NCBI GenBank assembly: GCA_964195005.1
Contig: CAXMOO010000196.1
Coordinates: forward strand, 1 to 8,262
DNA: 8,262 bases
Direction: 5' to 3'
Source: JAUXLW01 sp964195005
Lineage (GTDB): Bacteria > Actinomycetota > Acidimicrobiia > Spongiisociales > SHLN01
Positions within the stretch are counted from its first letter, which is position 1, and every line of letters begins with the position of its first letter. Shown here in pieces: positions 1 to 6,382 of the stretch. The position numbers and the translations under genes are program-made. A model generated the notes under the pieces. It had not been told where the DNA came from. It worked only from the letters and a program-made list of their open reading frames with translations, and searched no databases.

Positions 1-8
1 TAGCCGTA

Positions 9-334
9 GTGACGAGACCGGTCTTCGGCGTTATTGTCTTTGTCTTGGGTTTGGCCGCCTGTTCTGGAACAGGCTCAGAGCCTGCCGCCACCGCATCAAC
101 TTCGTTGCCCACTGCCGCAGATTCACCGTCCACGACAACCGCCAGAGGCTCAGAGCCCAGCGGATTGATCGCTTTCAGTTCGGATCGCGATGGCAATACC
201 GACGTCTGGGTTGTCAGTTCGGATGGTTCCAACCCGATGCGGATAACCGACAGATCGGCGACCGACGCGGATCCCGTATGGTCACCTGACGGAGAGCGCA
301 TTGCGTTCTACTCGAGCTGCGACGGCATTTGCAA
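9..334 (+). pseudogene. Truncated TolB-like (PD40 repeat) lipoprotein, N-terminal part
   Basis: Reading from a GTG at position 9, the product begins with a short basic stretch, a hydrophobic segment and a lipobox (LAAC, residues 15-18), so it should be a lipoprotein exported and anchored at Cys18. A Ser/Thr/Pro/Ala-rich spacer follows to about residue 50. Then come a PD40/WD40-like TolB beta-propeller repeat (IAFSSDRDGNTDVWVVSSDG, about residues 54-73) and the start of a second (PVWSPDGERIAFYSS, about 89-103). A normal protein of this kind carries several more repeats. Here the homology stops near position 334 and the frame runs on to a stop at 417-419 through DNA that reads better on the other strand as an aldehyde dehydrogenase fragment. 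I therefore call it a truncated pseudogene; a short expressed lipoprotein is possible but less likely. The upstream promoter lies at or beyond the window edge. Confidence 0.7.
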
Positions 335-473
335 CCCATTCGGCGGCATGCTGCCTGATGAGGCGGCGCATGGAAGCGAGGCAGTCGAGCTTGCGAAGAA
401 TGGGCAGCCGCGCCCATGAGCGCCGGTTGTCCGCCAGCACTGTCAGGTCCTGATCGATCGCGTCTCTATCCAT
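313..473 (-). pseudogene. Aldehyde dehydrogenase-type N-terminal fragment
   Basis: On the minus strand, from an ATG at 473, about 53 codons read as a protein N-terminus with the pattern DLTVLADNRRSWARLP, then LRKLDCLASMRRLIRQ, then AAEWVANAVAA. From memory this resembles the N-terminus of an actinobacterial aldehyde dehydrogenase family that starts D-L..L....WA.LP...KI.LL...R......EWV.AA..AK. The resemblance ends near 313-334, where the DNA switches to TolB-like sequence on the opposite strand. No NAD-binding or catalytic Cys region exists here, so this is a remnant without activity. The family assignment is by pattern recognition only and is moderately uncertain; that this strand carries the better coding signal here is firmer. 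Confidence 0.5.
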
Positions 474-507
474 CTAGCGTCCGTAGAGGTTGGATCGAGT
501 GTAGGTG

Positions 508-536
508 GCCGGCTTCAAGTCCGGCACCGCACGCCA
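508..536 (+). other. Possible tRNA 3'-end remnant (T-arm, acceptor, CCA)
   Basis: The segment reads GCCGG, an extra C, TTCAAGT, CCGGC, ACCGCAC, G, CCA. Without the extra C at 513 this is a perfect tRNA 3' end: a 5-bp T-stem, a TTCAAGT T-loop, seven acceptor bases, a discriminator base and an encoded CCA. No matching 5' acceptor (GTGCGGT) or D/anticodon arm is found in the preceding 80 bases, so a whole tRNA is absent. Integrative elements that insert in tRNA genes leave such 3' fragments as attachment-site scars, and this one lies beside two broken genes. An alternative reading is an anticodon arm with the loop CTTCAAG, as in tRNA-Sec, but no T-arm follows. Chance similarity cannot be excluded. 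Confidence 0.3.
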
Positions 537-558
537 TACTTTCGCGAGCTGAGGCCGT

Positions 559-759
559 TTATTCGCGACGAAACTGATCCTCGACCAGGGCGAGCCTGCG
601 ACTGAGCTCGTCCAGGTCGGCCGGGACGAAACCGGGTGTCGAGCGCCTCCCGCGGTCTCGCGACCCGTAGGCCAACCGTGCTGCTATCGCCCATTGGACT
701 GTGAAGAGGAACCCGACAGCGCCGGAGACGATGATTCCCAGGGCTGCCAAGATGCTCAT
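559..759 (-). CDS. Small single-pass membrane protein, unknown function
   Basis: This 66-residue protein has one hydrophobic segment at about residues 3-27 and a basic stretch (RLAYGSRDRGRR, about 28-39) consistent with a cytoplasmic side. It ends with an amphipathic, charged tail (DLDELSRRLALVEDQFRRE) that could form a short coiled coil. I do not recognise a family. The TM-plus-basic-plus-helix layout favours a real gene over a shadow frame, and no competing frame covers the interval. No clear Shine-Dalgarno precedes the ATG. The gene is divergent from the acyl-CoA dehydrogenase, leaving 81 bp between the two starts. A TCGCGA arm at its stop recurs 16-23 nt downstream and might form a weak hairpin. 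Confidence 0.55.
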   Translation of the reverse strand: MSILAALGIIVSGAVGFLFTVQWAIAARLAYGSRDRGRRSTPGFVPADLDELSRRLALVEDQFRRE

Positions 760-827
760 GACGCTTTAGTCGGACGAGGTGGCGAAGACCTTGAGGAGGG
801 TCTCCCGATCGGCTGAAACGCTTGCAC

Positions 828-833
828 TACTCT
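828..833 (+). promoter_or_regulatory. -10 element (TACTCT) of the acyl-CoA dehydrogenase, leaderless spacing
   Basis: TACTCT fits the TANNNT -10 pattern and ends 7 nt before the ATG at 841, so transcription should begin at or next to the start codon. No Shine-Dalgarno lies in the intervening CTGGCCTCC. No good -35 is visible at standard spacing, which is common for actinobacterial promoters. Confidence 0.5.
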
Positions 834-840
834 GGCCTCC

Positions 841-2049
841 ATGGACATCACCGCTAGCCCGCGCGGCGCAGCGCTGCATGAAAAGCTCGTTGCCTTCATG
901 GGCGAGCACATATACCCCAATGAGCAGCGCTTTGAGGAGGAGATAGTTGCTTCAGGAGATCCTCTTCACATCCCTCCGTTGCTCGACGAGCTCAAGAAGA
1001 AAGCTCAGGCGGGCAAATTGTGGAACCTTTTCCTGCCAGACCCCCGTTGGGGGCCGGGTCTGAGCAACGTCGAATACGCCCCGCTGGCCGAGGTCATGGG
1101 AGCGGTGTGGTGGTCATCCGAGGTTTTCAACTGCTCGGCGCCCGACACCGGCAACATGGAGATCCTGGCCGAGTACGGAACTGAGGAGCAGCAGCAGCGG
1201 TGGCTGGTGCCGCTACTCGAGGGCGAAATCCGGTCGTGCTTCGCCATGACCGAACCCGAAGTAGCCAGCTCCGACGCCAGGAACATCCAGTCACAGATCG
1301 TTCGCGACGGTGACCATTACGTGATCAGCGGACGAAAGTGGTGGACGAGCAACGCCATTAATCCCCGGGCCCGGGTGGCCATCTTCATGGGGATCACCGA
1401 TCCCGACGGCCCTCCCTACCAGCGACAGAGCCAGGTTTTGGTCCCGCTCGACGCGGCAGGAGTGGAGATCGTACGCCCGATGCTGGTCTTTGGATTCGAC
1501 GACGGGTACACCGGCCACCCGGAAGTGACGTTCACGGATGTACGAGTTCCCACGAGCAATCTGATCGGAACCGAAGGCGGTGGTTTCGAAATCGCTCAGG
1601 CTCGTCTGGGCCCTGGACGCATTCATCACTGCATGCGCTTGATCGGCGCCGCCGAGCGAGGGCTGGAATTGATGTGCCGCCGAACCAGATCGCGGGAAGC
1701 CTTCGGCGGGCCGCTCTCGGATCAGGGAGTCATCCAGGAGTGGATCGCGGAATCGCGTATCAGGATCGAACAGGCCCGCCTTCTTACGATGAAGGCGGCC
1801 TGGATGATGGATACGGAAGGCAAGAGTGCGGCTCGAATGGAAATATCGGCCATCAAGGTCGCCGCGGTTGACACCGCCAATTACGTGCTCGACAGGGCGA
1901 TTCAGGCCCACGGGGCCCAGGGGCTCAGCCAGGACACGCCGCTGGCCCGTCTCTACGCCTACGCCCGCACACTGCGCTTCGCCGACGGCCCCGATGAGGT
2001 CCACAAACGGTCGATTGCGCGTCGCGAATTGCGCAAGTACGACGCCTGA
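841..2049 (+). CDS. Acyl-CoA dehydrogenase, ACAD10/11-like clade
   Basis: This 402-residue flavoprotein should oxidise acyl-CoA thioesters to trans-2-enoyl-CoA with FAD in the cytoplasm, passing electrons to an electron-transfer flavoprotein. The length is normal for the family. An N-terminal helical domain (about 1-130) is followed by the family signature FAMTEPEVASSD (134-145), which binds flavin and substrate, and by KWWTS (166-170). The C-terminal helical domain has RSREAFGGPL (283-292) and IQAHGAQGLS (354-363). In RFADGPDEVH (379-388), Asp382 lies where medium-chain enzymes carry the catalytic Glu of the YEGT motif. DGPDEVH is typical of the ACAD10/11-like group, whose members can act on unusual or long-chain acyl-CoAs. 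The substrate cannot be told from sequence. No beta-oxidation partner genes flank it, so it appears to stand alone. The start is supported by the -10 immediately upstream and by normal N-terminal length. Confidence 0.93.
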   Translation: MDITASPRGAALHEKLVAFMGEHIYPNEQRFEEEIVASGDPLHIPPLLDELKKKAQAGKLWNLFLPDPRWGPGLSNVEYAPLAEVMGAVWWSSEVFNCSAPDTGNMEILAEYGTEEQQQRWLVPLLEGEIRSCFAMTEPEVASSDARNIQSQIVRDGDHYVISGRKWWTSNAINPRARVAIFMGITDPDGPPYQRQSQVLVPLDAAGVEIVRPMLVFGFDDGYTGHPEVTFTDVRVPTSNLIGTEGGGFEIAQARLGPGRIHHCMRLIGAAERGLELMCRRTRSREAFGGPLSDQGVIQEWIAESRIRIEQARLLTMKAAWMMDTEGKSAARMEISAIKVAAVDTANYVLDRAIQAHGAQGLSQDTPLARLYAYARTLRFADGPDEVHKRSIARRELRKYDA

Positions 2050-2134
2050 CCGGGTCCGGCGGGATTGTTCCCCAGGCTCGAAGCCCACGTTCGTTCGCAG
2101 CTGGATCCGTTGGTCGGCCCCCGAGATCAACTCC

Positions 2135-2140
2135 TAGGAT
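2135..2140 (+). promoter_or_regulatory. -10 element (TAGGAT) of the ltrA-like gene
   Basis: TAGGAT ends 8 nt before the ATG at 2149, again near-leaderless spacing. TTGGTC at 2110-2115 is a possible -35 with a long 19-nt spacer. The AGGA inside the hexamer lies 9 nt from the ATG and could alternatively be a weak ribosome site. Confidence 0.45.
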
Positions 2141-2148
2141 CGTCACTC

Positions 2149-3274
2149 ATGGATACGCGGGCTCCGCAACGCGTGTCAACCCTCGAGCTCTTCTTCGACC
2201 TGGTGTTCGTGTTTGCGCTCACTCAGGTCGGTGCCTTTCTGGTTGAACATGGCGATGTGGCGGGACTGGTTCACGGAGCATTGCTGCTCGTCATGCTGTG
2301 GTGGATGTGGTCCACCTTTACGTGGACCACCAACGGGACCGGCACGCCGCCATCAGACTCTCCCTCTTGGCGGCGATGGGGGTCAGCCTCGCCATGGCTC
2401 AGGTGTTCCCGATGCCTTCGAGGATGGGGGAGCCTGGTTCGCAGTCACCTACTTCATTGTTCGGCTCATATCGGTCGCTTTGTCCTGGTTGGGGGCCCGG
2501 GCCAACCAGGCCCAGCGCGAGGCGCTTCTCACTTTTCTTCCGCTGGCGACAGTGACGCCCTTGCTGGTACTGGTAGGTGGCTTCCTGGATAGCCCATGGC
2601 GGACGGTCCTCTGGGTGCTCGCATTCGCCGTCGACCTGATCAGCGCCATTTCGGCCGGTCGCGGTACCTCGCAGATTCAGGCCAGGCACTTCGCCGAGCG
2701 CAACGGATTATTCGTCATCATCGCTCTTGGTGAATCGATCGTGGCCATCGGGTTCGGTGTGGTGGGGGAGGAGCGCAGCGCCACTCTGGCTCTGAGCCTT
2801 GGTGTGGTCTTCGCAGGTGCCGCCGCTTTGTGGTGGGCCTATTTCGACAAACCCGCTCGAGATGCCGAGAGGTATCTGGCCGGGGCGGATGACAAGGAGC
2901 AAGGCAGGTTTGCCCGCGACGCCTACAGCATCCTCCATTACCCGATAATCCTCGGCATCGTCCTGTATGCGGTTGCAGCCGAAGAAGTGGTTGACCATCC
3001 CAATGATGCGCTGGACGGGTTCAACCGTTTTGCGATCTCGGTCGGTGTAGCGCTCGTTCTGCTTGCGGTGGTGGCGGCCGCGTATCGGGCAGTGCGACGA
3101 GTCCCGACTGAGCGATTAGTGGCCGCCGTGGTGCTGACCGGGCTGGCGCTTTTCGGTGGAGAATTATCGGCTTTGCCCCTTGCCGCTCTGGTGGACGTAG
3201 TGCTGATAGCCAGTCTGGTGATTGAGCATCGCAACCGGGCGCGTCTCGACGCCGAGCGCAAATCGGTTGACTAG
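2149..3274 (+). pseudogene. ltrA: LtrA-family membrane protein (low temperature requirement A), two frameshifts
   Basis: Read as one unit this would be a polytopic membrane protein of about 375 residues, normal for the LtrA family, whose biochemical role is unknown. It falls into three frames. From 2149 to about 2343 it reads the LtrA N-terminus (STLELFFDLVFVFALTQ, then WWMWSTFTWTTN). From about 2344 to 2402 it continues in a second frame as AAIRLSLLAAMGVSLAMAQ. From about 2403 a third frame gives GVPDAFEDGGAWFAVTYF and runs to the stop at 3272-3274, including the family motif HFAERNGLFVIIALGES (encoded about 2689-2739). Each switch fits loss of one base, the second plausibly one G in CAGG(G)TG. 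All segments stay conserved and free of stops, so the damage is very recent or is sequencing error. The start fits both the family N-terminus and the upstream -10. Identity is secure; functional status is not. Confidence 0.85.
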
Positions 3275-4371
3275 AGCTCTATCAACTCGGTTGAGATGGT
3301 CATCTGTTCGAGGATATCGCCCATCGGCTCAACCCCGATTCCTGGCCCGGTCGGCACGGCGATGTGGCCGCTGTCCAACTCGAATGGGGGAGTGATGTCC
3401 TGGTTGAAGTAGCGGGAGGAGGCCGATAGGTCGCCGACCAGAGTGAAGCCGGGGAGTGCGGCCAGCGCCAGATTGGTTGCCCGCCCGATCCCGCTTTCGA
3501 GCATGCCCCCACACCAGGCAGGTATTCCGTTGTTGACGCAGAAATCGTGCAACCGGACGGCTTCCAGAAGGCCGCCGACTCGACCCGGTTTGATGTTGAT
3601 CACCGAGCAGGCCCCCAACTCGATAGCGGTGACTGCGGCCTCAGTGGAGGTGATGCTCTCGTCGAGGCAGATAGGCGTTTGAATCTCTCTGGCAAGCTTG
3701 GCGTGACCCTCCAGGTCGTCGCGCGCCAAAGGTTGCTCGATCATCAGCAGATCGAACTCATCGAACCCGCCGAGATGGCCACGGTCCGCTGCTGAATAGG
3801 CCATATTGGCGTCGACCTGGAGTGGAACATCACCAAATTGTTGGCGGACTGCCTGGACGGGTGCGAGGTCCCAGCCGGGCTGGATCTTGAGTTTGACCCG
3901 CAGGTACCCCAGGTCGAGATATGCCCCGACTGCATCGAGCAGTTCGGGGATGGAGTCCATCATGCCGACGGCGACTCCCGCCGGCACCCGGGTGCGGGTA
4001 GCGCCCAACCTGTCTGCCAGGGACCGGCCCGCGTTCCGCAACTCGGCGTCCCAAATGGCCGACTCGAGGGCAGCCTTGGCCATCGGATGTCCCGTTACCG
4101 GAGCCATGGCCCGGTCGACTTCCTCCACGCTCACATGGTCCGGGTCGATCAGAGGTATCAGCGTATCCCTGAGAGCTTCGTGCGCCCCTGCCAGAGTCTC
4201 CGGCGAGTAGTGGGGGGTGGTAAGTGCGGCGCATTCACCCCAGCCGTCGGCTTCGGGCCCGCGAACCTGAACAAGGAGAACCTCCCGGTGGGTCTCGGTC
4301 TCCAGCGCCGTCCGAAAGGGAACGACCAGTGGCAGCCGTACCCGTCGCAGCTCAATTTCGCTCAGCCTCAC
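3271..4371 (-). CDS. menC: o-Succinylbenzoate synthase / N-acylamino acid racemase (enolase superfamily)
   Basis: This 366-residue protein closely follows the Amycolatopsis OSBS/NSAR pattern. These enzymes dehydrate SHCHC to o-succinylbenzoate in menaquinone synthesis and often also racemise N-acylamino acids. The N-terminal capping domain (about 1-125) starts MRLSEIELRRVRLPLVVPFR, matching the family start and supporting the GTG at 4371. The barrel domain carries the KLK motif (Lys160, Lys162), the metal ligands Asp187 (VDAN), Glu212 (IEQPL) and Asp237 (CLDES), the second catalytic Lys261 (INIKPGRVGG) and the GGMLESGIG loop (288-296). All catalytic residues are present, so it should be active in the cytoplasm. 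No other men gene and no acylase or succinyltransferase is in the window, so OSBS and NSAR roles cannot be separated by context. Its stop codon overlaps that of the convergent ltrA-like gene in a shared CTAG. No strong ribosome site precedes the GTG. Confidence 0.88.
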   Translation of the reverse strand: MRLSEIELRRVRLPLVVPFRTALETETHREVLLVQVRGPEADGWGECAALTTPHYSPETLAGAHEALRDTLIPLIDPDHVSVEEVDRAMAPVTGHPMAKAALESAIWDAELRNAGRSLADRLGATRTRVPAGVAVGMMDSIPELLDAVGAYLDLGYLRVKLKIQPGWDLAPVQAVRQQFGDVPLQVDANMAYSAADRGHLGGFDEFDLLMIEQPLARDDLEGHAKLAREIQTPICLDESITSTEAAVTAIELGACSVINIKPGRVGGLLEAVRLHDFCVNNGIPAWCGGMLESGIGRATNLALAALPGFTLVGDLSASSRYFNQDITPPFELDSGHIAVPTGPGIGVEPMGDILEQMTISTELIEL

Positions 4372-4512
4372 GGATCTACGGTCCCACGTGCCATTTCGGA
4401 GCCAGGGTAGAGGAGGGGCCCGACTTCCCGCTTAGCTGGTGCAGGAGCCAAGGGGCCAGCTTTACATAACGAGGATTATGGGCGCTCTAGCAACGGAAGG
4501 CCTGTGCTGCCC

Positions 4513-4518
4513 TAGCGT
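4513..4518 (+). promoter_or_regulatory. -10 element (TAGCGT) of the UBP zinc-finger gene, leaderless spacing
   Basis: TAGCGT ends 6 nt before the ATG at 4525, placing the transcription start at the start codon. An AAGG at 4519-4522 is too close to the ATG to serve as a good ribosome site. A 6-bp inverted repeat (AGCTGG 4434-4439, CCAGCT 4456-4461) lies further upstream, with no assigned role. Confidence 0.5.
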
Positions 4519-4524
4519 AAGGTC

Positions 4525-4815
4525 ATGAGCGATTGCACCCACATCCCAGCTGAACCGTCCACCGTCACCCCACAAGCTGACGTGTGCCAGGACTGCATGG
4601 AAATAGGCTCGGATTGGGTGCACCTGCGGGTATGCGTCGATTGTGGACGGGTTTCTTGCTGCGACGCCTCTCGTCACCACCACGCGGGCTCCCATTACCG
4701 CGCCAATCGGGAGCACCGGCTGATCCGTAGCTATGAGCCCGGCGAAGCTTGGTGGTACTGCTTTGAAGATGATCACGGATTCGAGTTGGAGGGTGTCGCT
4801 CCGTTGCGATCGTGA
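4525..4815 (+). CDS. UBP-type zinc-finger domain protein
   Basis: This 96-residue protein is almost entirely one zf-UBP domain, the zinc-binding fold that in eukaryotic deubiquitinases and HDAC6 holds the ubiquitin C-terminus. Ligands follow the family order: Cys21 and Cys24, Cys37 and Cys40, Cys45/46 in the VSCCDASRHHHAGSH stretch, and His residues 51-57 and 64. The closing RSYEPGEAWWYCF (68-80) is the hallmark that makes the call firm. The protein has no membrane segment or signal peptide and should be cytoplasmic. Bacterial stand-alone copies are common in actinobacteria, but their ligand is not established; actinobacteria lack canonical ubiquitin, though many have Pup, and a Pup link would be speculation. 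Neighbours give no clue: the gene is divergent from the OSBS gene and followed 140 bp later by a PGPGW protein with its own promoter-like site. Confidence 0.9.
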   Translation: MSDCTHIPAEPSTVTPQADVCQDCMEIGSDWVHLRVCVDCGRVSCCDASRHHHAGSHYRANREHRLIRSYEPGEAWWYCFEDDHGFELEGVAPLRS

Positions 4816-4916
4816 TTCAGACCGGCTTTCGGCTCACCTCCACCAGGCGACTCCTTTCGTCACTGTGACTAAATATGTCTAACTACCCCGTCCTTCTGGA
4901 AGATCTGAGTGCCGGG

Positions 4917-4922
4917 TAGGGT
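4917..4922 (+). promoter_or_regulatory. -10-like element (TAGGGT) upstream of the PGPGW gene
   Basis: TAGGGT would start transcription near 4929-4931, giving a leader of about 25 nt that contains the GGAG (4946-4949) ribosome site for the ATG at 4956. CTACCC (about 4893-4898) and the GGGTAG covering this hexamer form a 6-bp inverted repeat. There is no convincing -35. Confidence 0.35.
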
Positions 4923-4955
4923 TGCTCGTGCCAGAGCCCTAAACCGGAGTTACGA

Positions 4956-5216
4956 ATGTCATCCACTGTTCGCTTCCTGAAGCGAATCGGCGTGGTCCTG
5001 CTGGGGACCGTCCTCATTGTGGCCGGCGTCGTCATGCTGGTGACTCCCGGCCCCGGCATCGTAGGCATCGTCGCCGGCCTCGCCGTACTCGGAACCGAGT
5101 TCGAACGACCACGACGGTGGGTTGCTTACCTGCGCGATCGTTTCAACTTGAAGCGATCGAAATCAGATGAGCAACCAAAAACCCCTCCCCCGGTCAGTAC
5201 ATCACCCTCGGAGTGA
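4956..5216 (+). CDS. PGPGW-family small membrane protein
   Basis: This 86-residue membrane protein has a basic N-terminus (RFLKR, 6-10), a hydrophobic segment at about 11-30, the hallmark PGPG at 31-34, a second hydrophobic segment at about 35-46, and the conserved GLAVLGTEFERPRRW (41-55). This matches the family of putative transmembrane proteins named for the PGPGW motif; here the fifth residue is Ile instead of Trp. The C-terminal tail (65-86) is hydrophilic, rich in Lys, Pro and Ser, and probably cytoplasmic. The family has no established function. A GGAG ribosome site lies 6 nt before the ATG, which fixes the start. The gene stands alone between the zinc-finger gene and the ribokinase. 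Confidence 0.85.
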   Translation: MSSTVRFLKRIGVVLLGTVLIVAGVVMLVTPGPGIVGIVAGLAVLGTEFERPRRWVAYLRDRFNLKRSKSDEQPKTPPPVSTSPSE

Positions 5217-5323
5217 GGTCGGCGAGAAAGAGTCGTCAGGATCTCACGCTTAGCTGACCAGCAGTTGGCGATTACCCACCCGGTCGCTATTGCCGGGACC
5301 CGGGCCCACGCCGCCCGCGCCGT

Positions 5324-5329
5324 TATGCT
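5324..5329 (+). promoter_or_regulatory. -10 element (TATGCT) of the ribokinase gene
   Basis: TATGCT predicts a transcription start near 5336 and a short leader of about 18 nt carrying GGGAGG (5345-5350), a good ribosome site 3 nt before the ATG at 5354. Unlike several neighbours, this gene therefore looks leadered. Confidence 0.45.
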
Positions 5330-5353
5330 GCCTATCCATCTGGTGGGAGGGTT

Positions 5354-6274
5354 ATGTCTGGCACTCCATCGATCGCTGTTGTCGGCAGCAGCAACATCGA
5401 CATGGTCGCGTACACGCCCCGGGCTCCCGGTCCCGGCGAGACCGTGATCGGTGATCGTTTTGAGCTTGGCTTCGGCGGCAAGGGAGCCAACCAGGCCGTC
5501 ATGGCTCGGCTATTGGGTGCCGACGTTTTCATGGTGAACTGCGTGGGAGACGATGCTTATGCCGAGATGACCCTTGCCAACTTCGAGTCGCGAGGGATCA
5601 GCACCGCACATGTGAAGTCGGTTCCGGGAAGTAGCGGGGTCGCGCCGATCTGGGTGGAGCGGGACGGAACCAACCGCATCATCGTGATCCCGGGCGCCAA
5701 CGAAAAGGTGACGCCTGAACACGCCGCTGCAGCGATTGAGGCCCTGCCAGACTTGTCGGTCGTAGTTGGTCAATTCGAGATTCCCCGGGTCGCTACGGCC
5801 GGCGCCTTCAGCGCCGCTAGAGCCCGGGGGATCACCACCATCCTCAACCCGGCTCCTGCCGCCGAGCTCGACGATGCTCTGCTGGATGTCACCGATTGGC
5901 TGATCCCCAACGAGGTGGAGTTCGCGAGTTTGTCTGGCAACGACTCTTTGCGTGACGACGCATTTCGAGCATTCTCCAACCGTTATTCAGTGCGACTATT
6001 GGTAACCCTGGGAGAGGAGGGGGTTGCCCTGCTGGGCCTCGATGGGAAGGTGCTGCGCATCCCGGCGTCGCCGGTTGTTGCCACGGACACGACGGGGGCA
6101 GGAGACGCCTTTGTTGGCGGCTTCTCGTTCGGGATGGCGGCGGGCCTCGACGAACTGTCTGCCGCCAGACTCGGCATCATGTGCGCGTCGGATAGCGTTA
6201 CCCGGCCGGGCACTCAGACCTCGTTTCCCGATGCCGAGCGATGCCAGGAAATACTGGCATCGGTGTCTGAATGA
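5354..6274 (+). CDS. rbsK: Ribokinase (PfkB family)
   Basis: This 306-residue sugar kinase should phosphorylate D-ribose to ribose 5-phosphate with ATP in the cytoplasm; the length is typical. PfkB features in order are the N-terminal GSSNID (11-16) with a substrate-binding Asp16, the GGKGANQ loop (41-47), IPGANE (112-117), NPAP (165-168), PNEVE (185-189), TLGEEG (218-223), and DTTGAGDAFVGGF (245-257) with anion hole and catalytic base Asp251. GTQTSFP (286-292) closes the nucleotide site and resembles the E. coli ribokinase C-terminus, favouring ribose over adenosine or fructose. A related ribose-like sugar cannot be excluded. No ribose transporter, RbsD or LacI-type regulator is nearby, so the sugar may come from nucleoside breakdown. 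The start has a good ribosome site. The stop TGA overlaps the ATG of a 33-codon ORF. Confidence 0.92.
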   Translation: MSGTPSIAVVGSSNIDMVAYTPRAPGPGETVIGDRFELGFGGKGANQAVMARLLGADVFMVNCVGDDAYAEMTLANFESRGISTAHVKSVPGSSGVAPIWVERDGTNRIIVIPGANEKVTPEHAAAAIEALPDLSVVVGQFEIPRVATAGAFSAARARGITTILNPAPAAELDDALLDVTDWLIPNEVEFASLSGNDSLRDDAFRAFSNRYSVRLLVTLGEEGVALLGLDGKVLRIPASPVVATDTTGAGDAFVGGFSFGMAAGLDELSAARLGIMCASDSVTRPGTQTSFPDAERCQEILASVSE

Positions 6275-6372
6275 GGCTCCAACCGGCGGGGATCAACGCC
6301 GTGGCGGCCGACGCGCGGGACGAGGTTCATCACGACGAAGTGATGAGGCGTTTGCAAGAGCTGTTGGGCTGA
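6271..6372 (+). CDS. 33-codon ORF overlapping the ribokinase stop (ATGA)
   Basis: The ATG at 6271 overlaps the ribokinase stop as ATGA, the classical arrangement for translational coupling, and the frame runs 33 codons to a TGA at 6370-6372. The peptide is charged and helix-prone, with an acidic/His middle (ARDEVHHDEV) and a leucine-containing amphipathic end (MRRLQELLG). It has no TM segment or signal peptide and resembles no family I know. No ribosome site stands at the right distance, so expression would depend on reinitiation. It ends 10 bp before the stop of the convergent zinc-binding gene, filling nearly all of the gap. Short ORFs arise by chance, so confidence is limited. Confidence 0.35.
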   Translation: MRLQPAGINAVAADARDEVHHDEVMRRLQELLG

Positions 6373-6382
6373 ACCGAGCGGA

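Noticed and set aside
1291..2130. 279-codon minus-strand frame across the acyl-CoA dehydrogenase
   Set aside because: It is antisense to highly conserved coding sequence, with no recognisable motif and an Arg/Gly-rich composition typical of shadow frames in GC-rich DNA.
2335..2405. Programmed ribosomal frameshifting in the ltrA-like gene
   Set aside because: Two shifts would be needed within about 60 bases, with no slippery heptamer or downstream pseudoknot visible, and LtrA proteins are normally a single frame.
3838..4410. 190-codon plus-strand frame opposite the OSBS gene
   Set aside because: It is a shadow of the enolase-superfamily gene whose catalytic residues are all on the minus strand.
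4434..4461. AGCTGG/CCAGCT inverted repeat considered as a terminator
   Set aside because: The stem is only 6 bp with a 16-nt loop and three T's, and no gene on either strand ends there.
4838..4867. Nine-codon minus-strand frame with two Trp after an AT-rich stretch, like a leader peptide
   Set aside because: No minus-strand biosynthetic gene or attenuator-like hairpins lie downstream; antisense to the zinc-finger gene, so chance is the better explanation.
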